A DNA stretch of 47,711 nt from an uncultured Bacteroidales bacterium (GTDB lineage: Bacteria > Bacteroidota > Bacteroidia > Bacteroidales > UBA932). The notes beneath the pieces are model-generated. The model saw only the letters and a list, made by a program, of their open reading frames with translations, had not been told where the DNA came from and ran no database searches. Position numbers and translations under genes: made by a program. Below, piece after piece: positions 15,926-24,806 of the stretch (the first letter of the stretch is position 1; every line of letters starts with the position of its first letter). The stretch lies in NCBI GenBank assembly GCA_900317845.1, contig ONII01000014.1, positions 1-47,711 on the forward strand, given 5' to 3'.

Positions 15926-17166
15926 TATTTCTTCTTCCGCTTCTTCGCGCCCAACTCCTCAGCGACGGTCTCTCTCACATCGAGGGCCGCCCGTTTTTCG
16001 TCCAGGCGGATTTGGAAGTCGGAAATCACGTTCATGTAGTTGATGAAAGCCTCGTACGGGGTGTCGTACGGGTTGAAATACTTGTGCACTTCCCCGTCCG
16101 AGAAGAACTTGGTACACATATAGTAGAAGTGGTCGCTCTCCTGCAGGTGGCCAAAGTCCTCCCAGAGTTCGGGGTCGTTCACAATGGAGAGTTTCTCCGT
16201 CATGGCGTACACCTTCTTGAAGGCCTCGTTCTGGAGTTCGTTACCCAGCCAGGCGGTGAGGTCGCGCTCTTCGTCGGCCCAGGAGATGGGATCGTCTACG
16301 GCGATGTCCGACACGGCTTTGTACTTCTTGGTGGCCTCGGAGGGGGTCACAAAGCTGAAGGTACCGTCCTTGATAACGGCGGCGGGCAGTTCGCGCATGA
16401 AATCGAAGATGCCGCTCTCTGCCCCCTGGTGCTCGCCAAAGGTCTCGTAATCCATGAACAGGTTCACGATATCTCCTTCCTTGGCATTGTCCTTGAGCCA
16501 GCCTACATACTGCTCTGCGGTAACCTTGTTCTGCGAGAAACGGAAGGCAATGTCGTCCGAGAGGGTGTAGTTGCGGAGGAGGAGCTTGAGCTTGGGCTGC
16601 GTTTCTCCGGTGTACACGTAGTTGGGGCTCCGCCAGCCCATGATGTGGCGGGCACCTTCCGTGAGCATGGTCTTGTAGCCCATGTCATATACCATTTCGC
16701 CGATGCCGTTGGAGTAGATGAGCTCCGTGTTGCGGAAAGCGGTGGGCTTTACGCCAAAGAGTTCTTCAATCTTGGCGGCGTGCTTCTCCACCTGGGCGCG
16801 GAATTCCGACTCGTTGGCCAGGGAGGCCAGGGAATGATAATAGGTTTCGGCCAGGAATTCCACCTTGCCGGTTTCCGCCAGGGCCTTGAAGCTGGCGATC
16901 ACTTCCGGGCAGAAGCGCTGGAACTGCTCCAGGGCGCTGCCGGAAATGGAATAGCAAATCTTGAACTTGCCCTTGTTCTTGTTGATGAGCTCCAGCATCT
17001 GCTGGTTCATGGGCAGGTAGCACTTCTGCGCTACGCGGCGCAGGATGGTGCGGTTGGCAAAGTCATCGTAATAATGGGAATCCTTGCCGATATCGAAAAA
17101 TCTGTACAGGCGGAGCCGGGTGGGTTGATGGACCTGAAAATACAGGCAAATGCTCTTGGTTGCCAT
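15925..17166 (-). CDS. GH57 alpha-amylase/glucanotransferase-type glycoside hydrolase
   Basis: The 413-residue GH57 protein has a (beta/alpha)7 catalytic domain. The conserved regions are visible: H13 in YFQVHQP, the likely nucleophile E148 in AFRNTELIYSN, and the likely acid/base D239 in LFMDYETFGEH. GH57 enzymes cleave or transfer alpha-1,4 (or branch) linkages in alpha-glucans; position in this cluster suggests remodelling of stored glycogen. No signal peptide is seen, so it is cytoplasmic. The C-terminus is lysine/arginine-rich (GAKKRKKK). It lies 6 nt after the GT4 gene and overlaps the fusion gene by one base. Confidence 0.9.
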   Translation of the reverse strand: MATKSICLYFQVHQPTRLRLYRFFDIGKDSHYYDDFANRTILRRVAQKCYLPMNQQMLELINKNKGKFKICYSISGSALEQFQRFCPEVIASFKALAETGKVEFLAETYYHSLASLANESEFRAQVEKHAAKIEELFGVKPTAFRNTELIYSNGIGEMVYDMGYKTMLTEGARHIMGWRSPNYVYTGETQPKLKLLLRNYTLSDDIAFRFSQNKVTAEQYVGWLKDNAKEGDIVNLFMDYETFGEHQGAESGIFDFMRELPAAVIKDGTFSFVTPSEATKKYKAVSDIAVDDPISWADEERDLTAWLGNELQNEAFKKVYAMTEKLSIVNDPELWEDFGHLQESDHFYYMCTKFFSDGEVHKYFNPYDTPYEAFINYMNVISDFQIRLDEKRAALDVRETVAEELGAKKRKKK

Positions 17167-17172
17167 AATTGA

Positions 17173-18462
17173 TTATTTTACAACTGATTCATAAACTTTT
17201 TTGAGTTTGGCGGTGGCGCCGTTCCATTTGAGGGCGTTCACTTCGTCATAGCCCATGCGGGCGCTGAAGTCTGCCAGGGCAGGATAGCTCAGGAGGGCGT
17301 GGATATCGTCTGCCATGGCATCCACGTCCCAGAAATCTATCTTGAAGGCATATTTGAGTACTTCCGCCGCACCGGACTGCTTGGAGATGATGGACGGAAC
17401 ACCGGTGCGCATGGCCTCCAGCGGCGAAATGCCGAAAGGCTCCGAGATGGACGGCATGATGTATACGTCCGAGAGAGCGAACATCTTCTGCACATCCACG
17501 CCGCGCAGGAATCCGGTGAAATGGAAACGGTCGCTGATGCCCAGGCGGGCGGCATGATGGATGGCGCGGTTCATCATGTCACCGCTGCCGGCCATCACAA
17601 AGCGTACGTTCTTGGTGCGTTTGAGCACCTTGGCCGCCGCCTCGATGAAATATTCAGGACCTTTCTGATAGGTAATACGGCCCAGGAACGTAACCACGGG
17701 CTCCTTGACGCCACGCTCCACCTGGAGGTTCTCCCGGCCGCTGAAGTCTACCGCGTTGTGCACGGTAACCACCTTGGCAGGGTCAATCCCATAGCGGGTG
17801 ATGACAATGTTGCGGGTGAGGTCGCTCACGGTGACCACGCGGTCCGCCATCTCCATGCCGCGTTTCTCGATAGCATACACGCGGGTGTCGATGTTGTCCA
17901 CGCTGCCACGGTCGAACGAGGTGGCGTGCACATGGATGACCAGCGGCTTGCCGGTGAGCTCCTTGGCGGCGATACCGGCATAATAGGTGAGCCAGTCGTG
18001 CGCGTGGATGACGTCGAATTCATCCTTGCGCTGCATGGCGATAGTGCCGCCTACCATGGCGTAGCGGGCGACTTCCTCCATCAGGTTGGCTCCGTATTTG
18101 CCGGAGAACTTGAACTTTTGTCCGTAGCTGATGGAGAAATCTTTCACCTGGCGCTTTTTCTCTTCTTCCACCAGTTTGCCAAACTCTTCGGGATCTGCGT
18201 AGGGAACCATATTGGAACCGATGTGGATGAACTTGACCTTGTCCAGGAATTCGTCCACGGTTTCTGCCATGGTGTCCACCGGCACATCCGAAGCGTTGAT
18301 GATGGTGGTGGCGCTTTGGTCTTCATCGCCGGAGGCCGACGGCATTACGAACAGCGTTTCCACGCCATTGTGCGCCAGGCCTTTTACGATACCTTCACAG
18401 GCCGTACCCAGACCGCCTGCGATATGGGGAGGAAACTCCCAGCCAAACATTAATACTCTCAT
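17173..18462 (-). CDS. GT4-family glycosyltransferase (glycogen-synthase-like)
   Basis: The 429-residue GT-B fold enzyme begins MRVLMFGWEFPPHIAGGLG, the G-rich donor/acceptor loop typical of starch/glycogen synthase-like GT4 proteins. It has HAHDWLTYYAG in the N-terminal lobe and an E-x7-E motif (SEPFGISPLEAM) in the C-terminal lobe. It probably transfers glucose from a nucleotide sugar onto alpha-glucan or a primer. It is the second glucosyltransferase of the cluster alongside the GT3 domain and lies 3 nt from the debranching gene. Donor preference cannot be read from the sequence. Confidence 0.88.
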   Translation of the reverse strand: MRVLMFGWEFPPHIAGGLGTACEGIVKGLAHNGVETLFVMPSASGDEDQSATTIINASDVPVDTMAETVDEFLDKVKFIHIGSNMVPYADPEEFGKLVEEEKKRQVKDFSISYGQKFKFSGKYGANLMEEVARYAMVGGTIAMQRKDEFDVIHAHDWLTYYAGIAAKELTGKPLVIHVHATSFDRGSVDNIDTRVYAIEKRGMEMADRVVTVSDLTRNIVITRYGIDPAKVVTVHNAVDFSGRENLQVERGVKEPVVTFLGRITYQKGPEYFIEAAAKVLKRTKNVRFVMAGSGDMMNRAIHHAARLGISDRFHFTGFLRGVDVQKMFALSDVYIMPSISEPFGISPLEAMRTGVPSIISKQSGAAEVLKYAFKIDFWDVDAMADDIHALLSYPALADFSARMGYDEVNALKWNGATAKLKKVYESVVK

Positions 18463-18465
18463 AAC

Positions 18466-20394
18466 TTATTCCTCCCTGTATTTTTCGATGAGCCAGTTGA
18501 TATTCAGAAGGGCGGCGGTGGTCATGGCCGACGAAATGGCGCCATGAGGCTCGTGCGGCGGGTCTCCGTCGTAGAGTTCGCTGAAGCAGCCCACACCGTG
18601 CTTGGAGAGGTCCTCGTAGAAGCCTTCCGTGAGCCATTCCGCACGCTTGATGAAGTTTTTGCCCATCATATTGAAACTGGCGTAGCAGTACTGAGCCAGC
18701 AGGAAAGGCCAGGAGCTACCATTGTGGTAGGCCTCGTCACGCTGCTGCTGCGTACCCTCATAAACGCCTTTGTAGCGGACATCGCGCGGGCTCAGGGTGC
18801 GGATACCGCGGCGGGTAACCAGTTCCGCGTTCACCACACGCATGACCTCGCTGATGACTTCATCGTCTACGCAGCGGTTGTCCAGGGAAACGGCCCACAG
18901 CTGATTGGGGCGCAGTTCCAGATGCTGGCCGGCGTTGTCTACATAGTCTGCCAGGAAGCCAAGGTCTGCATTCCAGAACAGCGGCTGGAAGTTTTGCTCT
19001 ATCAGTTCCTTGACGGGAGTCCACTTTTTGTAGAAAGCGGTGTTCTTGCGCTCGTGGGCCAGGGCAAATGCAATGGCATTGTACCACATGGCGTTGGTCT
19101 CTACCTGATAGCCGGCGCGCTCCGTAACGGCGCGGCCATTGATGTAGGCGTTCATCCAGGTAAGGGCGACACCGTCCTTCTGGGCCCACAGGAGGCCGTT
19201 CGGCTGCATGGCCACTTCCTGGCGGACGCCGGGCAGGTAACTTTCGATAATACTCTTGAGTACCGGACCGTATTTTTCCCAGACGGCTTTTTCGTCTGCG
19301 CCAAAGGCAATGTACTGCTGCAGGGTGATGGCCAGGTAAAGCGGCGCTTCCACCTGCGTGGTGCGGCGCGTGAGGCGCTCCTGTTCGTCGGCAATGAGGT
19401 TGTCCAGGATTTCCTCGAACAGCTTGGCATCTCCGTTGGCATACAGCGTAAGACCGGCCAGGGAGGCCAGGGTTTCCCGCAGAAGGCCCGTGAACAGCCA
19501 GCTGTAACCGGCCACAATCCGCTTTTTGCCATTGTCTACCCGGATTAGGGAGTTGCACTGGCGGACCAGCTGGTCGTGGAAGGAAGTGATGGGGCCAATT
19601 TTGTCTACCGTTGCCGTGAACTTGCGCTTGAGCGAAGTGGCATTGGCAGGCTCCCCTGCCGTGGCGGCGAACACGATGGAATCGCCGGGCTTGAGCTCCG
19701 TCTCAAAGGTACCGGGCACCCAGAGGTCCTCGCGGCAGTCGTAGCCGCGGCGCATCTCGTCCGAATAGGTGATGCCTTTGTACCAGTCCGGAGCGTACTT
19801 GAACGCACTGGCCGAGGTGCTCAGCTGCAGGTTCAGGTCCGGGTAGCCCGGATACATGTTGAAGGCGACGCCGTTCTGTACGGGCTCATAGTCCGTGCAG
19901 GCCTGGTCGTTTTCTCCGGTAAGGGCATGGAAATTACGGAAAGCCAGGAAAGGCTTGAGCTCCAGCTTCACCTTGGCGGGTGCTTTTTCCAGCTCATACT
20001 TGATGAGGAGCTGGTTCTCATCGGGACAAAGGACGATGGTTTTGCGGAAAACCATCTCCCCAATTTTGTAGATAACGGTGGGAACGGGGTCTGCGTCGAA
20101 GTCCACGATGTACTTGTGTCCGCGCGGCTCATATACATCGCCGTAGCAATGGATACCCAGGTTAAACCGTTTACCGCGAAGGGTGAGGCTCTCATCGAGG
20201 GAACTCAGCAGAATGTGCCTGTAACCGCCGAACTGTTCTACCGGTACGGCCAGGAGGCCGTGGTAACGCCGCGTATTGCAAGTGACGATGGACGTATTAC
20301 AATACGCACCGGTCCTGTTCGCCAAAATAATCTCGCGTTTCAGGGAATACTCGAGATTGACGAGTTCAGACTTGTTGAATTTCAAAAAAGCCAT
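18466..20394 (-). CDS. glycogen debranching enzyme-like protein (amylo-alpha-1,6-glucosidase family)
   Basis: The 642 residues comprise an N-terminal beta-sandwich domain (GDE N type: NRTGAYCNTSIVTCNTRRYHGLL) and a C-terminal (alpha/alpha)6 barrel. The family hydrolyses alpha-1,6 branch stubs in glycogen. Two positions look unusual against my memory of the family: the WGRDT-like segment is LFTGLLRET (E307 in place of the usual Asp) and the LTWMDA segment is LTWMNA (N415). Either this is a lineage-typical variant or the hydrolase is altered. It is cytoplasmic, 10 nt downstream of glgB and 3 nt upstream of GT4. Confidence 0.88.
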   Translation of the reverse strand: MAFLKFNKSELVNLEYSLKREIILANRTGAYCNTSIVTCNTRRYHGLLAVPVEQFGGYRHILLSSLDESLTLRGKRFNLGIHCYGDVYEPRGHKYIVDFDADPVPTVIYKIGEMVFRKTIVLCPDENQLLIKYELEKAPAKVKLELKPFLAFRNFHALTGENDQACTDYEPVQNGVAFNMYPGYPDLNLQLSTSASAFKYAPDWYKGITYSDEMRRGYDCREDLWVPGTFETELKPGDSIVFAATAGEPANATSLKRKFTATVDKIGPITSFHDQLVRQCNSLIRVDNGKKRIVAGYSWLFTGLLRETLASLAGLTLYANGDAKLFEEILDNLIADEQERLTRRTTQVEAPLYLAITLQQYIAFGADEKAVWEKYGPVLKSIIESYLPGVRQEVAMQPNGLLWAQKDGVALTWMNAYINGRAVTERAGYQVETNAMWYNAIAFALAHERKNTAFYKKWTPVKELIEQNFQPLFWNADLGFLADYVDNAGQHLELRPNQLWAVSLDNRCVDDEVISEVMRVVNAELVTRRGIRTLSPRDVRYKGVYEGTQQQRDEAYHNGSSWPFLLAQYCYASFNMMGKNFIKRAEWLTEGFYEDLSKHGVGCFSELYDGDPPHEPHGAISSAMTTAALLNINWLIEKYREE

Positions 20395-20404
20395 ATAAAT
20401 GAAT

Positions 20405-22402
20405 TTATTCTTGCTTCAAAACCAATGCGGTACGGGCCGGCAGATACACCTTGAGGGTGTGATCGTAGGCCTGATTGCCGTTAGGACATCTCTCGGGCAG
20501 GGCTGTGTGACGTTCACCCAGTTGCAGGCGGCCGAATCCGTTGTATACGGACTGGTCGCTGTCCAGCACATTCACATAGTCCCCCGCCGGGGCCGAAAAG
20601 CCATAATCCACGAAGGATCCGGTGGGCGAGAAATTCAGCGCAAAGATACAGTTTTTCCGTTTGAAAATCAAGATTTTCTTTTCTTCGTCCGCAACCAGAA
20701 GCTCAGGGCGCTGTGCCAGAAGGTTTTCCTTGCGGAAAAGATGCACCATATCCCGGTCGAACTGATTGAGCATGCCATAGCGCAAATCCGGGTTGTCTGA
20801 CAGGGACCACTGGCGGCGGGCATACTTGAACGACCAGCCGTTCCCTTCCCGCGGGAAGTCGATCCATTCCGGATGGCCGAACTCATTGCCCATGAAGTTG
20901 AGATAGCCATTGCCGGCGGTACCGGCCGTTACCAGGCGGATCATCTTGTGAAGGGCTATGCCGCGGTCCACGATATCGTTCTGCGAGCCTTTGTTCATGC
21001 AGTAGTACATCTCCTTGTCCATGAGGCGGAAGATGATGGTTTTGTCTCCCACCAGGGCTTGGTCGTGGCATTCCGCGTACGAGATGGTTTTTTCATCGGC
21101 CCGCTTGTTGGAAAGCTCCCACCAGACCTCGCCCATGGACCACTGATCGTCGCTCTTTTCCTTGATCCACTTGATCCAGTGGTCGGCCACGCCCATGCTC
21201 ATGCGGAAGTCGAAGCCCACGCCAAAAGCCTGGAACGGCGCGGCCAGACCGGCCATGCCGGACATATCTTCTGCTATGCAGAAGCCGGTGGGGCTCATTT
21301 CCTTGACCAGCATGTTGGCCAGCGCCAGGTAAATGACGGCGTCTTCGTCTACGCCGCCGTCAAAATACAGGCTGTAATTGCCGAAATCCTTGCCCAGGCC
21401 ATGGTCCCAGTACAGCATGGAGGTGACCCCGTCGAAGCGGAAACCGTCTATGTGGTACTCTTCCATCCAGTATTTTACGTTGGACAGCAGGAAGTAACGG
21501 GTAGCGTCCTTGCCATAGTCAAAGCAGCGGGAGCCCCATGCCGGATGGTCTCCCTTGGGGCCGCTGTGGAAGTACAGGTAATCCGTTCCGTCAAAATTGG
21601 CCAGGCCCTCCAGCGAATTTTTCACGCTGTGGCTGTGGACGATGTCCATAATGACGGCAATGCCTTTTCCGTGGGCGTCATCCACCAGGGCTTTGAACTC
21701 CTCAGGAGTGCCGAAACGGGAACTGAGGGCAAAGAAGTTACTCACCTGATAGCCGAAGGAACCGTAATACGGATGCTCCTGCAGGGCCATGATTTGCAGG
21801 GTATCGTAGCCCAGTTTTTTCACGCGCGGAAGGACATCCTTGCGGAACTCCTCGAAGCTGCCCACCTTTTCTTTCTCCGACGCCATGCCAATGTGGCACT
21901 CGTAGATGAACGGATTGGGGCGCTTGCCGGCATGCTCATGCTTCCAGACATATTTTTTCTCCGGATCCCACACCTGGGCGCTGAACACCTTGGTGACCTC
22001 GTCCTGAACTACACGGGTGGCATAGGAGGGAAGGCGCTCTCCCCCGCCGCCGGGCCATTCGATGTACAGTTTGTACAGTTCCCCATGCTTGAGGAACAGG
22101 GCGGGCAGTTTCAGTTCCCAGTTGCCGCCGCCGATGGGCCGGAGGGCATAGCCGTCCGTGCGCTTCCAGTTGTTGAAGTCTCCAATCAGGAAGATTTTGT
22201 TGGCGTTGGGGGCATACTCGCGGAACACCCAGCTGCCGTCCTCGCACTTGTGCAGGCCGTAGAACATGTGGTTGTTCACGGCGTCTTTGAGCTTGCCGTT
22301 GCCTGCAATATGCTTGAGGGTTTGCCAGATGTGCTCGTGCCGGGCGTCTATGGCGTCCTTGTACGGCATGAGCCAGGGGTCGGTCTCGTAAATCTTTTGC
22401 AT
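20405..22402 (-). CDS. glgB: 1,4-alpha-glucan branching enzyme (GH13)
   Basis: It introduces alpha-1,6 branches. The 665 residues comprise a CBM48-type N-terminal domain (FREYAPNANKIFLIGDFNNW), a GH13 barrel with D324 (IDGFRFDGVTSM), E378 (CIAEDMSG) and D447 (YAECHDQAL), and a C-terminal beta domain. The sequence resembles eukaryotic-type branching enzymes (YAECHDQALVGDKT) more than E. coli GlgB. I chose the ATG at 22402; an upstream in-frame extension gives no recognisable residues. It lies 19 nt after xseB and leads the alpha-glucan genes. Confidence 0.95.
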   Translation of the reverse strand: MQKIYETDPWLMPYKDAIDARHEHIWQTLKHIAGNGKLKDAVNNHMFYGLHKCEDGSWVFREYAPNANKIFLIGDFNNWKRTDGYALRPIGGGNWELKLPALFLKHGELYKLYIEWPGGGGERLPSYATRVVQDEVTKVFSAQVWDPEKKYVWKHEHAGKRPNPFIYECHIGMASEKEKVGSFEEFRKDVLPRVKKLGYDTLQIMALQEHPYYGSFGYQVSNFFALSSRFGTPEEFKALVDDAHGKGIAVIMDIVHSHSVKNSLEGLANFDGTDYLYFHSGPKGDHPAWGSRCFDYGKDATRYFLLSNVKYWMEEYHIDGFRFDGVTSMLYWDHGLGKDFGNYSLYFDGGVDEDAVIYLALANMLVKEMSPTGFCIAEDMSGMAGLAAPFQAFGVGFDFRMSMGVADHWIKWIKEKSDDQWSMGEVWWELSNKRADEKTISYAECHDQALVGDKTIIFRLMDKEMYYCMNKGSQNDIVDRGIALHKMIRLVTAGTAGNGYLNFMGNEFGHPEWIDFPREGNGWSFKYARRQWSLSDNPDLRYGMLNQFDRDMVHLFRKENLLAQRPELLVADEEKKILIFKRKNCIFALNFSPTGSFVDYGFSAPAGDYVNVLDSDQSVYNGFGRLQLGERHTALPERCPNGNQAYDHTLKVYLPARTALVLKQE

Positions 22403-22421
22403 ATCGGTTAATCGTTTTGTG

Positions 22422-22610
22422 TCATTCCTTGTCCAGTGAATCAATCTTCTCCTTCACGGTGCGCAAGTACTCCCGGCACTGCTTGAGCAGTTCCTTGCTG
22501 CGCCCCACCAGGGCGTCGATATCGTCCAGCTTGGTTTCCGGGTTCTCTACCTTGGCCGCAATGGCCTCCAGCTCTGCAATGGCCTTTGCGTAATCAAACT
22601 TCTCGTTCAT
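22422..22610 (-). CDS. xseB: exodeoxyribonuclease VII small subunit
   Basis: The 62-residue helical protein has FDYAKAIAELEAIAAKVENPE and LDDIDALVGRSKELLKQCREYL, the canonical XseB pattern. Several copies coat each XseA subunit to form exonuclease VII. Its ATG overlaps the xseA stop (ATGA). Confidence 0.95.
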   Translation of the reverse strand: MNEKFDYAKAIAELEAIAAKVENPETKLDDIDALVGRSKELLKQCREYLRTVKEKIDSLDKE

Positions 22611-24013
22611 GCGATGTTCACTTTTTTGTTGTCAATGGTTTCACTGTAAATCTCGTCCACCTTGGCGGTGAGGGCGCCGTCCGAGAAACGGACGCCGATC
22701 CGGTCCCCTACAGCCACCTTGTCCACGGTTTTGAGCACTTGGTGGTCCTTGCCCGTAACCAGGACATAGCCCAGGGCCAGGATGTTGCGCGGGTCCGTGG
22801 CTTTGATGCGGGCCTCCTTGAGGGCCAAGGAACTCACTTCCTGACTGATGCGGGATGCGGCGGCAAACTGGAGCCGATGCGCGGCGGCATCCCGCTGGCG
22901 GGCCACCTGGGTGTACTTGCCGGTGAGTCCGCGGGAAATACGGCCGGCGGCACGCAGGAGGGCATTCTCATGCGCACTCAGCTTTTTGGTGAGGGCCAGG
23001 CGGATGCGGGCCTGCACGGCATTTACCTGCCGGTCCATGTCCCCGATGCGGCGCTGGACACACTGCTGCACGCGGGCGTCCAGGGATTTCAGGCGGAGTT
23101 CCTCCCGGTTCACCAGCCGGGTGGCGGCCACGCCAATCCGGCCGCAGGCGCGGTCCAGAAGGGCATCCTGCGCCTGGTACGCCTGCAGGAAAAGATCGGC
23201 CAGCGCAGTGGGCGTTTTAACGGAAGCATGCGCCACCATGTCTGCAATATGCACGTCTTTGTCGTGGCCGATAGCGGTAATAACGGGCACGGGACAAGTG
23301 GCGATGGCCACGGCCAGGTCATAGTCGTCGAAGCAGGCCAGATCCAGTTCACTGCCGCCGCCCCGCAGGATGAGGATGGCGTCGTACGCCTGTTCCCCGG
23401 CCTCCAGAAGCGCCGCCCGGATGGAAGCGGGCGCCTGTTCTCCCTGCATGAGGGCCTCCAGAAGGTCCAGCCGGAAAGCGTAGCCCTCCGGGCTGTGCAG
23501 GAGGTGGTTCCGGAAATCCTGGTAACCGGCCGCGGTTTTGGAGGTGATGACGGCCAGCCGGTACGGGACGTCTGGCAGCGCCAGTTCCTTTTGCAGCTCC
23601 ATGTAGCCGGCCGCCGTAAGCCGCTCGATGGCACGTTTGCGTTCCAGGGCCTTCTCTCCCAGGGTAAAGGCAGGGTCTATATCGTCGATAAAAAGGCTGA
23701 TGCCGTACAGCTCACTGAAATTCACCTGTACACGCACCAGCACGGTGATGCCGGCCTGAAGGGCCTGGCCTGTAGCTTGCTCAAAGGTTTGCTTAACGCG
23801 GGGGAAGTGCCAATTCCAGATCATGGCGCGGGATTCCGCTATGGGTTTTCCGCCCCTGCTCTGGCTCAGGCTCAGGTAGCAATGTCCGTTGGAACGGGGA
23901 CTCCAGGAACTGATTTCCGCCTTTACCCAATACTTCCCCGGGAAGGCCTTGGCCACCCCTTCCTTGATGCGGAGCTGCAGCTCCAACAGGTCCATATAAT
24001 CCCTCGCTTCCAT
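22607..24013 (-). CDS. xseA: exodeoxyribonuclease VII large subunit
   Basis: This nuclease processively degrades single-stranded DNA. It has an N-terminal OB fold (KYWVKAEISSWSPRSNGHCYLSL), a catalytic region (IGHDKDVHIADMVAHASVKTPTA, ILRGGGSELDLACFDDYDLA) and a long coiled coil. The ATG at 24013 (MEARDYMDLL) is preferred: a TATCTTTG -7 box at 24021-24028 sits just 7 nt before it, which puts the transcription start almost on this codon. It is followed by xseB and then the glycogen genes. Confidence 0.95.
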   Translation of the reverse strand: MEARDYMDLLELQLRIKEGVAKAFPGKYWVKAEISSWSPRSNGHCYLSLSQSRGGKPIAESRAMIWNWHFPRVKQTFEQATGQALQAGITVLVRVQVNFSELYGISLFIDDIDPAFTLGEKALERKRAIERLTAAGYMELQKELALPDVPYRLAVITSKTAAGYQDFRNHLLHSPEGYAFRLDLLEALMQGEQAPASIRAALLEAGEQAYDAILILRGGGSELDLACFDDYDLAVAIATCPVPVITAIGHDKDVHIADMVAHASVKTPTALADLFLQAYQAQDALLDRACGRIGVAATRLVNREELRLKSLDARVQQCVQRRIGDMDRQVNAVQARIRLALTKKLSAHENALLRAAGRISRGLTGKYTQVARQRDAAAHRLQFAAASRISQEVSSLALKEARIKATDPRNILALGYVLVTGKDHQVLKTVDKVAVGDRIGVRFSDGALTAKVDEIYSETIDNKKVNIA

Positions 24014-24020
24014 AACTTTA

Positions 24021-24028
24021 CAAAGATA
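24021..24028 (-). promoter_or_regulatory. -7 box (TATCTTTG) abutting the xseA start
   Basis: The minus-strand TATCTTTG ends 7 nt before the xseA ATG, implying a nearly leaderless transcript. No convincing -33 TTG is seen at the usual spacing. Confidence 0.45.
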
Positions 24029-24030
24029 CA

Positions 24031-24060
24031 AAAAATCCGTGGAAAAACATCCACGGATTT
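24031..24060 (-). terminator. rho-independent terminator of nadE
   Basis: AAATCCGTGG (24033-24042) and CCACGGATTT (24051-24060) form a perfect 10-bp stem with an 8-nt loop. On the minus strand it is followed by TTTTTTG. It separates nadE from xseA. Confidence 0.88.
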
Positions 24061-24065
24061 ACAAA

Positions 24066-24803
24066 CTAAATATTTGGTTCAAAATGGGGAATGGGCTTGA
24101 GCTTGAAAAGGTTCATGACGTGCTTTCTGTCGATGAGCGCCTTGGTGTCCGGATCCTCGCACACGCCCGTCCGGATGTACCTGTCCAGAACGGCATACGT
24201 AAAGCCCAGATTATCCTCGTCCGTGAGACCGGTAAGGCCGTCCGACGGGGCCTTGTGCACCAGTTCCTGCGGCAGGCCCAGCACCTCACCTATCGCCAGT
24301 ACTTCTGCCACCGTAAGGCCACCCAGCGGCGAAAAATCGCCGGCGGCGTCCCCATAGCGCGTACTGTAGCCCACCCAATCTTCCGACAGGTTGCAAGTAT
24401 TCACCACGCGGCCGTTATTGCTCTGCGAAATAGCATAGAGGGTGGTCATCCGCAGACGCGGCGCCATATTGATGCGCGTCTGGGCCGATGCCTCGTGCCC
24501 CAGCTGCGCCTCCACTTCTTTCATCAGCGCTTCAAAAGAACTTCCGATGTTCACATTGTAGCGCTTGATACCCAGGTGGTTAATGAGCTTGACGGAATCG
24601 TCAATATCCGGCTGTACGCCATTGGGCATGGTTACGCCAATTACGCGCTCCCGACCCAATGCCTCTACGCACAAAGCAGCGGCAATGCTGCTGTCCTTAC
24701 CGCCGGAAATGCCCAGCACGGCATTGCAGCCTTTTCCGTTTTCCTCAAACCAGTCCTGTATCCACCGGACACAGGCATCCTTAACTTCTTTTGCGTTAAA
24801 CAT
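24066..24803 (-). CDS. nadE: NAD+ synthetase (ammonia-dependent type)
   Basis: It amidates nicotinate adenine dinucleotide to NAD+. The 245 residues carry the N-type ATP pyrophosphatase P-loop SGGKDS (33-38), with DDS and LSEDWVGYSTRYGDAAGDFSPL downstream. There is no N-terminal glutaminase domain, so it should use free ammonia. It lies 3 nt after der and is closed by a strong terminator. Confidence 0.95.
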   Translation of the reverse strand: MFNAKEVKDACVRWIQDWFEENGKGCNAVLGISGGKDSSIAAALCVEALGRERVIGVTMPNGVQPDIDDSVKLINHLGIKRYNVNIGSSFEALMKEVEAQLGHEASAQTRINMAPRLRMTTLYAISQSNNGRVVNTCNLSEDWVGYSTRYGDAAGDFSPLGGLTVAEVLAIGEVLGLPQELVHKAPSDGLTGLTDEDNLGFTYAVLDRYIRTGVCEDPDTKALIDRKHVMNLFKLKPIPHFEPNI

Positions 24804-24806
24804 AGC

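Noticed and set aside
22418-22443. Another GTCAT...ATC element near the glgB start
   Set aside because: The ends match loosely (TGTCATTCC and GAATC) but the interior has no stem; the left part is the natural end of xseB.
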